Positions 20,676 through 31,335 of a stretch of 64,000 nt of DNA are shown here, piece after piece. A program made the translations under genes and the position numbers. The notes under the pieces are model-generated. The model did no database searches. It was given only the letters and a program-made list of their open reading frames with translations, and was not told where the DNA came from. This stretch comes from Liopterus haemorrhoidalis (taxonomy: Eukaryota > Arthropoda > Insecta > Coleoptera > Dytiscidae). Position 1 is the first letter of the stretch; every line of letters starts with the position of its first letter. The stretch covers positions 32,580,301 through 32,644,300 of the forward strand of contig OZ020622.1 in NCBI GenBank assembly GCA_963971575.1. Reading direction: 5' to 3'.

Positions 20676-21192
20676 ATACAGCCTAAGACTAAGTTTGTAC
20701 ATGCACAAGGATAAAGCCTTCTCTTCCATGGTCCATGGTTTCTTTTTATGCCAGCATGCGATATTTGACCGCTAAGTAAAATTTTCGCGGCAAGGGTAAG
20801 ATTTAATTGATTAGTAAAACGGCTATTGACTGAACGCTTGCCTTGTCTTTTAGAAATGTGTCTACTCAGAAGTTTTAAAGCTTTGGATGTTTTTTTATTA
20901 CTCTCCCTGTGATAAACAAGCGATCGCCTCGTTCGCCTTATGTAGTTATACAATTTTCTTTCCCGACGTGTCAGCCTGGACGAGCGGCGAACTCCGATAA
21001 TTTCTAAAACTACGGTACCTGAACGCCGTCTTGAAGCTCCGCTGACACTGGTAGAATTGCAAGTGGTGCTACCACCCTGAGCCCAGTTTGTCAGTTCTGG
21101 CTCCGGTGTTGAACAAGCTAGCGGTTCTGGCTCCGGCTTTGGAGCAGCCCAAGCTAGCGGTTCTGCTGGCACCGCGATTTCTCTGGTGACCT
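20676..21192 (-). pseudogene. P transposase copy 2, N-terminal basic region
   Basis: From a likely splice acceptor at 21193/21192 (TTTGTAG before AGGTCACC) the frame reads EVTREIAVPAEPLA and a low-complexity Pro/Glu segment with two PEPEPLA repeats. A charged stretch follows (RRERKLYNYIRRTRRSL), then LKLLSRHISKRQGKR. The last part corresponds to the coiled-coil/DNA-binding region before the catalytic core in P elements. The frame runs into the hAT insertion at 20675. Confidence 0.65.
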
Positions 21193-21413
21193 CTACAAAT
21201 AGACAATTAATTTTAATAATTAAATATAATTAATAATAATAATTAAGAGTATAGCATGCGTGTGTTTGTGCGTTCGTGCAGGCGCGCGTGTGTGCGTGCG
21301 TGTCTTCGTGCGTGCGTGCGTGCGTGTGTGAATGAAATGTGGTAATGTATTAAATTAATAAACTGCAGTATTACCGTTGTAACTAAACAACGATACCGCC
21401 AATACGGTATTAC
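21193..21413 (-). other. Probable P-element intron with GT-rich microsatellite
   Basis: Bounded on the minus strand by AAG/GTAATA (donor, 21413) and TTTGTAG/AGG (acceptor, 21193), it separates the THAP exon from the basic region. It contains an irregular (GTGC/GTGT)n run at 21258-21330 that is GC-richer than its surroundings. The intron call is an inference from the splice consensus and the domain order. Confidence 0.55.
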
Positions 21414-21669
21414 CTTAAACATAACTTTTTTCGCTCCGGCGTATAAAATTGGCCGCTTCTAAAATAGGACTCCACACTCTGTAGTTTTGTAGAAGTGAAT
21501 ATCCAAACCCTTTACTCCAAACAGAGTGCGGCAGCGCTTCTCCAATGCTCGGTATGGCTTCCAGCCGTTTGTTCCGCAGGTCCTGGTTCACGGGAAAAGT
21601 AAATAGACGTCGATTGGAACTTGTGCATCCAGGCACTATGCAATATATCGGCGTTTTACTCTGAAACAA
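21414..21669 (-). pseudogene. THAP-domain exon of P copy 2
   Basis: The minus-strand frame begins MFQSKTPIYCIVPGCTSSN, then FTFPVNQD. This gives the C-x-x-x-x-C zinc ligands and the F-x-F-P motif of a THAP DNA-binding domain. The second half (VESYFRSGQFYTPERKKL, equivalent to the C-x-x-HF part) is in another frame, so at least one frameshift occurred. In P elements this domain binds the transposon ends. Confidence 0.7.
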
Positions 21670-21730
21670 ATAATATTCATTAAGTATTGGAATTATCAGG
21701 ATTTAATATGTCAAATTAATAAATACACAT

Positions 21731-22645
21731 TTTTTAGGGTTTTATAGGTATGACCAAAAAACCCTTATACCGTCATTTTGTCGTCTGTCTGTCTGTCTGT
21801 TCGGTAAAAATTGTAGCCAAACGGATAAACCTAGAGAGTTGAAATTTGGCATGCTTATACAACTCTTTGACCCGCACATAGGAAAAATACTAAAACATCT
21901 AAAAAACATATCCCCCTAAAAATATAAACAAATATGTGCTCATCGAAAAAAAAATATATATTTTTTTTAAATTCTGAGTAGGGTATCAAATGAAAGCCCT
22001 TAGTACGTGGATTAACGATCAAAATTTTATTTTTGCAAAATAAATTATTTTGATGCGATTTTTGCCAAACTTGTGCAAAAAAATTTTTGTCCCACACCTT
22101 GTAGCACAGATGGTTTAAACTAAAAATCTAAAAAAATTCTAAGTAATGTATATTGGTGTGAACCGAAATAGTACAACAGGAATTTTTGATCAGATTATGT
22201 TTTCGGAAAATAATGCATTTTTTGTGGTTTTTGGTTCACAAAGTACAAAAGTTATACCAATGTAAGACACTCACATGCAAGGCGTGCGATAGCGTAATGG
22301 TTAGAGCACTGGTATCGTAAGCTAAAATGCGCTGGAAATGAAGGGTTTCGAGTTCGAGTACGGAGTGAATTTTATTTTTTCAGTTTTTTTTTTGCATTTT
22401 TATTATGTTGAAATTATTTTGTCAAAATTCTAGTTATATTTTGACAAATGTTGCATTTAATTTTTAAGAGCGTAAATTTAATAACCAGACTTATTATATG
22501 ATTAGCAGACGATAAATTATTTTTAAAATATCGTTCATTTTGCCGTGATTACTACAAAGTAAAATTTGTCCTACACACTCAGCATGTCGCCTTCACTTAT
22601 TATATATCTGCGAAATCCTGAAATGTGTGAATATTCACACTTCAC
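21731..22645 (+). repeat. Dispersed repeat, copy L (inverted partner at 24961-25980)
   Basis: It begins AGGGTTTTATAGGTATGACC, contains GTCTGTCTGTCTGTC and TTGAAATTTGGCATGC, and ends near TTCACACTTCAC. The same blocks run in reverse orientation at 24961-25980. A third, internally deleted copy is at 30031-30499. No coding frame is shared by the copies. Confidence 0.85.
22281..22365 (+). other. tRNA-like module in repeat copy L
   Basis: TAGCGTAATGGTTAGAGCACTGG resembles a pol III A box (D-arm) and GGGTTTCGAGTTCGAGTAC a degenerate B box (T-arm). Spacing is roughly tRNA-like, but acceptor stems do not pair well, so this is a tRNA-derived relic, not a tRNA gene. The equivalent position of copy R holds a different tRNA-like sequence. 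Confidence 0.55.
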
Positions 22646-24199
22646 ATGAATTTTTTATATTGAACAAGACCGGTTTCGATAAAAAATTTTATCTTCATCA
22701 GTTGTCTGAAGAGAAAAGAGGAACAAAACAGTCATGAAAAATCATACTAAAATATCAGCGACAATGTATTATATAAAATACATAACATAATTATATATTC
22801 TTTCAGTCTTAAAATTTATAAACAAAAACAGAACTGAAATATCTACGTTGACAATTATAACACTCTAAACGCAAATAGCCTTCGTTGCTGTGCGCCAAAA
22901 ATTTTAACTAACATAACACTCGAAACAAAGATCTAGCTAAAAATATTAAAACAGTAAAAAAAAATTGGACAGAAATGTTTTACATTTGCAGTACCAAAAA
23001 TATACAATCGTTTTATAACAGTAATTTTCTGGAAATAAATTCATTAACAATTCACAGAATAAACCAAACTAATTTTAAAAACTGGGCAAAGAAATACTGT
23101 TTCAGTTTGTCTCAGGTAGAAATAAAGGAATTGTTGTAAATTATAATTATGCTTGTACATTGTAAATATTTTCTTCATCCAGCAAAAACATTTAAATGTA
23201 ATATATATGTAACTTGATACATTTATTTAACTGTATACATTTTTTCGATTAAATAGAACACCACGCACAGACTGGTTTTCACAGTCTTTAGTGGTTGTGA
23301 ATGAATGTTCTTGAAATATTCATTCACACATCCTATTTATTTTATGTATATTTCAAAAAAAAAAAAAAAATGTTTTGTATAATATTGTACAGTTATAATA
23401 AATAAATAATAATAATAAAAATAATGTGTATACTTACTCAAATATAATGGACATTAATAATGGTTGTATGTGACATCTTGTATTGAGCGTGCATAATTAA
23501 CATTATTACTATTACAATTAAAAATAACACATTAAATTCTGGTGGAACATTGACAGAATAAAAAATATTAAAAAGAACATATCACAGCAATTTGAATAGA
23601 ATAGTAATATATCACACTCGTCAAAATATAATATATCAAATTTTATATTATTTAGTAGACCACATGTCTACTGTAACACGTTAAAGTACAGAATGACAGG
23701 TACAGACAGTAAATTGGACATTAATTAATAATACCACGCATGGTTTTCTTTATCTTTGATATACTTGATGATGTAATCATAACAGTTGTTCAAATTTGCC
23801 GCGTCTTGTTGATTGTTGATATAATCCGTCTCAATTTGTAATACGAAACTAGTTCTGGTTACTTTGGTGACTGTTGTGATGTAAACAGACTTTGGCGTAT
23901 CCATCTGAACCAATACTATGATAATATTATAAATGTATTGTCAATATACAACATAAAAAATGAACTTTCCTTGTTAGTTACGTATTACAAAATGAGACAG
24001 ATAATACATATTTATAATCTGACTTTTCAAATTATTTTTCTGTAATACCGACATCACATACAGTTTCAAAGGTGCAAACTACTGAAAACAAAATTTCCTC
24101 TTAGTTTGTTCTTATAAAAGTGAACAGCTTAATATGAAATAATAATTTTAAAATGTAAAGTATACAATAATTACCATAACAAATAATAAGAAAACAATC
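22646..24199. other. Repeat-derived stretch, no clear gene
   Basis: Near 22660-22720, ACCGGTTTCGAT...ATCTTCATCAGTTGTCTGAAG resembles Penelope terminal regions. A 62-codon minus-strand frame at 23725-23913 (starting MVQMDTPKSVYI) is unassigned and may be chance. The sequence 23840-24130 is related to 9075-9290. An A-run followed by (ATA)n at 23355-23425 looks like a retroelement tail. Confidence 0.4.
22866..22912 (+). mobile_element. 47-bp 5'-truncated I-clade LINE insertion
   Basis: CGCAAATAGCCTTCGTTGCT...CCAAAAATTTTAACTAAC matches the last bases of the LINE at 2847-7452 (CGCAAATAGCCTTTGTTGCT...). It is flanked by the 9-bp TSD ATAACACTC (22857-22865 and 22913-22921). An extremely short insertion of the same family. 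Confidence 0.85.
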
Positions 24200-24361
24200 A
24201 TTTCCTGAACCTGTTAAAAATACATGATTACCGGTTAGTTATAAAAAGGTTCGGGTTCAGGTTTTGGTTCATAGACCTTGAAATATTCAGGGTCAGGTTC
24301 ACGAAAAATATAGATTTTTTCGGGTTTTCGGTTCGGGTTCGGGTTAAGCTTCAGGTCCCTG
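24200..24361. repeat. GGGTTC-rich repeat patch
   Basis: Repeated GGTTCGGGTT, GGGTCAGGTTC and CGGGTTTTCGGTTCGGG blocks. It interrupts the Penelope RT relic on its lower side. Origin unknown. Confidence 0.5.
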
Positions 24362-24429
24362 AATATTATTGTATTTAAAGAAACTACTGTCAAATATAAA
24401 CTCAATACATTTTATAAACATACTTTGAT
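24362..24429 (-). pseudogene. Penelope RT fragment (central)
   Basis: The minus strand reads SMFIKCIEFIFDSSFFKYNNI. This corresponds to the PLE segment between the LFTNIP motif and the MGSPLS-type motif. It continues directly from 26811 once the hAT element at 24430-26802 and one copy of its TSD are removed. Confidence 0.65.
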
Positions 24430-24960
24430 CAGTAGCGGCTGGTGAGTAAAATATTTGGGGGGACACTTTTTTTCCCATATATATCTATTAAAATATTTAT
24501 ACGAGAAAAAAGTAAATAAATAATAAATACCCGAAAATATGTTCTGCAACTAGAAAAACTGACAAATCTGGCACTTTTATTAAGATTTATGGTCAATATT
24601 ATTATTATCATTTTTGTAGTTATTACTTTTATTATTATTATTATTAAAATTGCAATATTATTAAGACAATGCTTTGTAGTCAGAAACTTAACATATTTGG
24701 TTATTAATTAAGCAGATACCTACACATATTCACATATTTAAATATTAGATTTAACCTTTTCGTTATGTTCTTTAAATGAACGTCGAAACGCAGTATCAAG
24801 TTGAAATCGTATATTTACCAATCCCAGCATGGCAAATTTGACCGAATAATGTATATGTTTATGAGACACATTATGTTTAAGAACTTTATCTTTGAAATGT
24901 TTAATATCTTGAACATAGGCTGACAAGATTTTTTTACAGAAAAAGAGTATACTAAAAAAT

Positions 24961-25980
24961 GTGAAGTGTGAATTTTCACACATTTCTGGGTTTTGCAGGT
25001 ATTTAGTAACTGAACGATGATTATTTGGGATGCCAAAACAAATTTTATGTCAAAATATTTTTTTATGAATTTTAATTCGAATGCCTAATACCATTATTTA
25101 AGTTTCTAAATATATGCAGTATTTTTGTTATGTAGCAAAGTTCATTAAGATTTTGAAAATTGCACCTATGGCTTCCATTGGTTGCTTACATCATAAGTCC
25201 CGCCCTTTGATTTCGTCAAACATAGAATTAAATTATAATTTCAGCACTTTCCACTGGTTATTAAATTTACGCTTTTAAAAATTAAATGCAACATTTACCA
25301 AATATAACTAGAATTTTAACAAAATAATTTAAACAAAATAGAAATAAAATCAACAGGATTCGAACCCTAGATTGCAAGTTTAGTTATATTATTAAGCGTA
25401 CGACAAATCCAACCACGCCACGAGAGCTAGTGTTCTGGTATGTTACACAACGTATTAAATAGTTAACATATTTTAGTTAAAAACACAAAAAATGCGTTAT
25501 TTTCCGAAAACATAATCTGATCAAAAATTCCTGTTGTACTATTTCGGTTCACACCAATATACATTACTGAGAATTTTTTTAGATTTTTATTTTAAACCAT
25601 CTGGGCTACAGGGTGTGGGACAAAAATTTTTTTGCACAATTTTGGCAAAAATCGCATCAAAATAATTTATTTTGCAAAAATAAAAATTTGATCGTTAATC
25701 CACGTACTAAGGGCTTTCATTTAATACCCTACTCAGAATTTAAAAAAAATATTTTTGTTTTCGATGAGCACATATTTGTTTATATTTTTAGGGGGGTATG
25801 TTTTTTAGATGTTTTAGTATTTTTCCTATGTGCGTGTCAAAGAGTTGTATAAGCATGCCAAATTTCAACTCTCTAGGTTTAGCCGTTTGGCTACAATTTT
25901 AACCGAACAGACAGACAGACAGACAGACGACAAAATGACGGTATAAGGGTTTTTTGATCATACCTACAAAACCCTAAAAA
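24961..25980 (-). repeat. Dispersed repeat, copy R (inverse of 21731-22645)
   Basis: Shares GTGAAGTGTGAATTTTCACA at one end and TCATACCTACAAAACCCTAA at the other with copy L in opposite orientation. Interior blocks also match, such as TTCCGAAAACATAATCTGAT. It lies within the hAT element at 24430-26802. The L and R copies enclose 2.3 kb. Confidence 0.85.
25350..25430 (-). other. tRNA-like module in repeat copy R
   Basis: On the minus strand, CGTGGCGTGGTTGGAT (A-box-like) is followed about 45 bases later by a perfect B box GGTTCGAATCC. The middle does not match the module in copy L, although the flanks of both modules match. Acceptor pairing is poor, so not called as a tRNA gene. Confidence 0.6.
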
Positions 25981-26810
25981 GGTCCTCACTTCCAAAATAG
26001 AAGTGATAAAAACAAGTGACCAGCAAAAAAGAAGTAAATTCAGGGATTTTTTTATAAAAAGTAAGAGTATAGAGGATATTACTCAAAAAAGAGTATAATA
26101 CTCTAAAAAAGAGTACGTCTGGTCACCCTACTTTAACACCATTTACTGTCTTTATTTTATATGCGTCTGATGAGCAAACCAAACACACGAAACAAAAAAA
26201 ATTTATCACATTTTATTTATCACATCCACACAACCAACTTGCAATTAAATATTATTTTTCACTAAACTTTCTATTATGTTCATTTTTATCCTGTTGGGAA
26301 ATATTCAATTTTGGCCGATGAGGACCCATATTTTTTATTAATAATTTTGTTTCATAGTTAAGCACGTTAGTTTTAATAAAATATACTGTATTCATTTTCA
26401 CGTTTAAGTACTTGTCACAAATCAAAACGACCGAACTAAGCTACGGGACACCGGCCGTTATTCACTAATACATACAACACTAACCTTCGCCGCTGTTGTC
26501 GTTACCAGTACATTTTTGCTACATGTGTAGATAAGAACATTAGATATTGCATGTGGCAACGCTGCATCTTGGGACACTCCGTGGAGTGTCCTTTCGAGCA
26601 TTGTTTTCTAGATTTACATTTTTAAAATCTAACATTTATATGAAAAATCTTTGAATAAGAAATAATAAAAATAGAAATATGCAGATATATCTAGCTACTT
26701 TAATGCAATTATAAAATATAAATGTAGTATTAAATTTAGCTTTTTTACTAATAATTTTTAGGAGGTCACTGTCCCAGCGCCTCCCTGTCTCAGCCGCCAC
26801 TGACTTTAAT

Positions 26811-26902
26811 CAATATTTGTATATAATGTAAATAGATCCCATTTCTTTTTTATAACTTCAACAACTAATTCTTTTGGTATATTGGTAAATAAGGATATTA
26901 CA

Positions 26903-26937
<35 letters not shown>

Positions 26938-27382
26938 ATATTTTATAATTAGGTGATCTTATACAGGACACCACTGGTCTTATAGGAAAATTAGCTTTAT
27001 GCGATTTAATAAGGCCATAAAATTTAGGTGAAACGGCATTATATATTTTTAAAGATTTACCTTGAATGTCAGTCATTATATCTTTATCTACCAATTCTTT
27101 AATAATACTATTTTATTATTATTTTTTTTTTTTGAAAATATTCTGTAGGGTCTTTATTTAGTAATTTATAATATTTAAAATCTAGTAATAATTCATTGCA
27201 TTTTTTAAGGTAATCATCTTTGTACAAAATCACGGTCTGTTTGCTTTTGTCAGAATTCGCTATTACTATCTTACTATTATTTTTGAGAAATCGTTTCGTT
27301 AATTGAAAAGTTTTTATTAATTTCTGATCTGTGTGATAATTTATGGTATTATTTTTGAATTTATTAATATGATTGGTTATTA
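26811..27382 (-). pseudogene. Penelope RT relic, N-terminal to motif LFTNIP
   Basis: The minus strand reads HINKFKNNTINYH, IVIANSDKSKQTVILYKDDY, LLNKDPTEYFQ, then after a shift FYGLIKSHKANFPIRPVVS and SPNYKI. An AAAT microsatellite (26902-26940) interrupts, and the frame resumes ISLFTNIPKELVVEVIKKKW. This is the characteristic DK-x-x-x-x-V, YGL-x-K-x-HK, RP-I/V-VS and SLFTN order of Penelope reverse transcriptases. The upstream part lies at 31946-32076 and the downstream part at 24362-24429. Confidence 0.85.
26902..26940. repeat. (AAAT)n microsatellite
   Basis: Nine to ten AAAT units inside the Penelope RT relic. Confidence 0.95.
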
Positions 27383-27516
27383 CTAGGGTCCGGCAAAAAT
27401 ATGCAACGGTACTTTAGTTAGGTGTTTTTCGATAAAAAGCGGCACATGTGTTATCTGTAGAAATAAAATGTAATTATATATATTTGTAATGTGCCCTGCT
27501 GACAAATAGTGTAACG

Positions 27517-27768
27517 CAGGTGTTGGCAACCTTTTGTCAATAAGGGCGCAATATGGATTCAAATGTTATTGAGGGCGCATAAAAACGTAAAATATATAAA
27601 CATTCGTGGTTCACAAGGTCGTCTAATCTAGCGCTGATCGCTCAAGTCGAATCACCAATAGATGCGATGTGGATATTGGGCTCAGTATGTGTGTCTCGAT
27701 AGCTAGGGCGCATAAAAATCTCACCGAGGGCGCCACGGCGCCCGCGGGTGCCGTGTTGCCGACCCCTG
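27517..27768. mobile_element. hAT-type MITE, 252 bp
   Basis: The ends CAGGTGTTGGCAACC and GTTGCCGACCCCTG are flanked by GTGTAACG (27509-27516) and GTGTAGCG (27769-27776), an 8-bp TSD with one mismatch. The interior carries GGGCGC blocks near both ends. Confidence 0.85.
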
Positions 27769-28720
27769 GTGTAGCGTATAAAAATTTAATATCTTATCAA
27801 AAACTGACCAATGGCAAAGGAGTGACCGGAATTACCTATCTCGGATATAATTAGAGATGGGTCGTTCATGAATGAACCGGCTCACTGAGCCGGCTCATTA
27901 CACTGTCCGAAGTGACACGGTTCACCAAATTGAAATGAGCCGGCTCACGGCTCACTGTATAGTTTCAAATTTCAAGGATACGATAGGTCGGGCGATTGTG
28001 AGCAGTGACCGGAGTGATCCGGATCTGGATCGATGTCATGTTGAACTTCGCGAGAACTCGGCTTGTAATGTATTATCATAAAGTGTATTTTGTCATCAAT
28101 TTGTAGGGCAGTTTATTTGAAACTAATAGGCTTAGTCTGTATTTTCTTAAAACCATACTATATAAAAATATTGTCCAAATCCCAGTTGTCCGATTTATAA
28201 GGGCAATAAACATCGCCATAAACTTAACACATCTGGTTTAAAATACAGTAGCTACATAAAGTGAATTGTTTGTTTCAAAAATGTTAGATAATTCACTTCT
28301 ATAGTCGGATTGCTGATAGGTGACTGTTCGTTGCTACAAGTATCGATATACAATAGTATATGTTTTCTCTGTCTATATCATTATAATTATTTGCATACCC
28401 ATAGTAACGTATAGTGACGCAAGTTGACAACTAACCTTCCAAATTATTTTAATAAAAACAAAACATTAGAATGAAACGGAAATATTCGTAGATATCTTTA
28501 CTAATTTGAGCACGATAATAAATTCACAGCAGTACTCAAACAAACAATATTATTAATTTTAAGGTAATAATTATAAATAAGGAAAAATTTATACTCGTAC
28601 GTTTGTGATTATAATATAATTTTGGATTATAATTTGTTGTTTGATTAAATTAAATTTTTATGTTTCCCCTAAGTACAAAGTAATAAAATATTAAGTAAAA
28701 ATATATTTATTCATATAATA

Positions 28721-29129
28721 CAGTCTGTTCCAAACGGTTAAGCGGAACTAAATGGGATTTTCGTTCTTTTAGGTTGTCACGAGAAGGGACCTTGCTGGGG
28801 TTATTTAATTTTTGACGTTGGAATGTCAAAATTTAAAATTCCAACAATGAAACCATAGAAACGAATGACATGTCAAAATTAAATTATTTTTTTTTTTGGC
28901 AAATTTTAATGACAAAAAAATAAATAAATGGGAAATTTGTATTAAGAATGCACAAAATATCAAAATATAAAGAAAATGACATTTTAAAATAATATTAACC
29001 TTAACCAAAAAATGTTAATTGTAAGTATGATTTACAAAGCTTAAACAAAACGACCGAAAAGCACGATTTAAGCGATGAAAGTAACTAGATTGCAAAATCT
29101 AGTTCCGCTTAACCGTTTGGAACAGACTG
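28721..29129. mobile_element. Mariner-type MITE, 409 bp
   Basis: Inverted repeats of about 31 bp begin CAGTCTGTTCCAAACGGTTA at the left and end with the complement at the right. A TA dinucleotide flanks each end (28719-28720 and 29130-29131), the Tc1/mariner TSD. Related decayed sequence lies at 9331-10512. Confidence 0.9.
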
Positions 29130-29169
29130 TATATTGCTACAAGTTGTATTTAAATTTTACTTTTATTTT

Positions 29170-29802
29170 TAAAAAATTAGTCACTGTAATGCATGATATC
29201 GTCGTCAGCTGAACTATCGCTGTCATTTCTTGTACTTATTATTATTGGATTAATATCATCAACGTTCCTTTCCCTTTCCCACCATTCATTTATTAAATTT
29301 TCGATTTTTTTAACAGATTTTGCCCAAGTTTCACAGGCTACTTGTCACATTTTTAAAACTTCGTTATCACTATATCCGTTTTGACCAATATGTCTATCAT
29401 AACAATATTTTGTTATACCCCAAATTAGTTCAATGGGGTTAAACTGGCAGTGATAAGTAGGTAATCTTAGTACTTCATGACCATACGTTGTGCCAATGTA
29501 TCAATAAAATAAACTGGTTCAGATTTTAATTTCCTTCGTTTTCTCGTGATTTTGTTAGTGAGAAGTTCAGATTTATTACATTTTATAAATCTACGAATTG
29601 TTGATTCCGAAATCTTTAAGGCAGCTGCTACTCTTTGACGGACACAAGATAGAGAAATAAGTGGTCCATTGTTCTCTTTTTCGGATTTAAAATATTCCAG
29701 CAGATTTAAAATTAAAGTTTGTAAATTTAATAATTGGCCGCAAGATCTATTAATTAATATTATTAACAGACACTGACAGCTAAGACAAATAACAAAAAAC
29801 AT
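29170..29802 (-). pseudogene. DDE transposase relic, IS630/Tc1-related
   Basis: From 29802 the minus strand reads a helix-turn-helix region (VRQRVAAALKISESTIRRFI) and a basic RKRRK patch. Near 29490 it then jumps to the C-terminal part of a DDE_3-type catalytic domain: HEVLRLPTYHCQFNPIELIW. The tail reads WAKSVKKIENLINEWWERER and an acidic Ser/Asp-rich stretch. The catalytic middle (first two Asp) is deleted and a stop lies in the tail. The PxYHCxxNPIExxW motif is shared by Tc1/mariner/IS630 transposases. Its relation to the nearby 409-bp MITE is unproven. Confidence 0.75.
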
Positions 29803-30030
29803 TTTTAAAATCGCTGAAAAATTTTAATATATATTGTATGTTTTATATATATGTTGTCCATCAAGTAGGGACAGATTAGTTACACTGAATTGGTATTTTT
29901 TTGGAATATTCATATAAAATAAAGTTATTACTTTATATAAATTACATTTCATATTATCATACATATTATCATATTATTATATTGGCTTAAAATATTATTT
30001 TTGTAGTACTAGATATAATAAAAAATTGAC

Positions 30031-30499
30031 GTGCAGTGTGAATTTTCACACATTTCAGGGTTTCGCAGGTATTTAGTAAGTGAATGATGATTATTTGGGA
30101 TGCCAAAACAAATTTTATGTTAAAATATTTTTTTGTTAATTTTAATTCGAGTGCCTAATACCATTATTTAGGTTTGGGACACATTTTTTTTTTCACAATT
30201 TTGACAAAAATATCCTCAAAATAATTTATTTTGCAAAAATAAAATTTAGATCGTTAATCCACGATAATTTTTAATTTTTTTTTTCGATGAGCCCATATTT
30301 GTTTATATTTTTAAGGGGATATGTTTTTTAGATATTTTTCCTATGTGCGGGTCAAAGAGTTGCATAAGCATGCCAAATTTCAACTTTCTAGGTTTAGCCG
30401 TTTGGCTACAATTTTTACCGAACAGACAGACAGACAGACAAACAGACGACAAAATGACGGTATAAAGGTTTTTTTGTCATACTTGCAAAACCCTAAAAA
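30031..30499 (-). repeat. Dispersed repeat, copy 3, internally deleted
   Basis: Same orientation and ends as copy R (24961-25980), with shared blocks GATGATTATTTGGGATGCC and AAGCATGCCAAATTTCAACT and four CAGA units. About half of the interior, including the tRNA-like module, is missing. Confidence 0.85.
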
Positions 30500-30837
30500 T
30501 TGTAAAGTTTGTTTTGTTGGGTATTAATGGGTTAATACGAAAACAACAAAATACTGGAAGCAATTGTAGTCGTTGGAGTGACATCATTTCGGTCACAAAA
30601 ATGTGTATGTAAAAATTCTTAAAGCCTCCTTCCTTTAGTATCAGGGGGTTGAAACTCTAATGGCAAAACGAAAACCATATTACGTTCCATAACCCAACAC
30701 GAATAGCGCACCAGTCGCTATAGCTACGCGCATGACAGGATGTTGCCTGTTACGGCTTCTGTCATTAGCGTCAAAATCTGTAATTAGTGTCAAAATCGTA
30801 TTCTGTAATTTTGTAATTTCATTGTTTAATTCGGAAA

Positions 30838-30951
30838 ATGGGTGTTAAATGCTTTGTTTTGGGGTGTGATAGTAGTGAACCTACAAGATATCGCTTTCCA
30901 AACACGAAGACACGTGTGACTCCAGAATTGTATAAAACATACATATATGCA
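30838..30951 (+). pseudogene. THAP-like N-terminal fragment
   Basis: The ATG at 30838 opens a 37-codon frame starting MGVKCFVLGCDSSEPTRYRF, then PNTKT. The C-x-x-x-x-C plus RYRFP pattern resembles the first zinc ligands of a THAP domain. The frame ends before the second ligand pair. It could be an exon remnant of a P-like element; too short to be sure. Confidence 0.45.
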
Positions 30952-31039
30952 TAAACATTGCATATATGAATGCACTACTTGAAACATACATGTAACAGTC
31001 ACCTATCAGCAATCCGACTATATAGATTTTTATTTATTT

Positions 31040-31335
31040 AACTTGTTCATATAATGCAAAAGCCAGCTGAGCGACGTTTTACCTTCATACATATTGCAAA
31101 CCAACAACCGTATTGAACGAACGACCGACAACTGACCGACCTGTGTCTCGGGAAAATGTTTACAGTTCATATAATGCAAGAACCGGGGCTAAGCGACGTT
31201 CTACTTACGACCGACCGACCGACAACTGACCGACCTGTGTCTCGGGAACATGTTTACAGTTCATATAATGCAAGAGCCGGGGCCAAGCGACGTTCTACCT
31301 ACGAACGAACGACCGACCTGTGTCTCGGAAACATG
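31040..31335. repeat. Three ~100-bp tandem repeats near a hAT-like end
   Basis: Each unit runs TTCATATAATGCAA...AGCGACGTTYTAC...GACCGACCTGTGTCTCGG, with variable numbers of GACC/GAAC tetranucleotides. They lie just inside the right end of the 27852-31432 element. Confidence 0.85.

Larger units (their letters stand above)
18460..21670 (-). mobile_element. P-element relic (copy 2) with THAP exon
   Basis: A minus-strand P-type transposase is spread over 3.2 kb in order: THAP exon (21414-21669), a 221-bp intron (21193-21413), N-terminal basic region (20676-21192), a hAT insertion (20445-20675), catalytic region (19573-20444), a second insertion (19191-19572) and C-terminal region (18460-19190). 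Terminal inverted repeats were not identified. Confidence 0.8.
24430..26802. mobile_element. hAT-type element, 2.4 kb, non-coding
   Basis: The ends CAGTAGCGGCTGG and CTCAGCCGCCACTG are flanked by 8-bp duplications ACTTTGAT (24422-24429) and ACTTTAAT (26803-26810), one mismatch apart. It carries the repeat copy at 24961-25980, then AAAAAGGTCCTCACTTCC. Further along comes a GGTCACCCTA-type end at 26120. I see no transposase frame, so it is non-autonomous or a composite of later insertions. Confidence 0.8.

Noticed and set aside
21855..22097. Similar ~80-codon frames (MWDKNFFAQ...) in both inverted copies at 22 and 25.7 kb
   Set aside because: The frames are similar because the DNA repeat is similar; the third copy breaks the frame and changes do not favour synonymous sites as far as I can see by eye.
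22281..22365. A functional tRNA gene
   Set aside because: A- and B-box-like segments exist but acceptor and anticodon stems do not pair convincingly, and the module lies inside a dispersed repeat.
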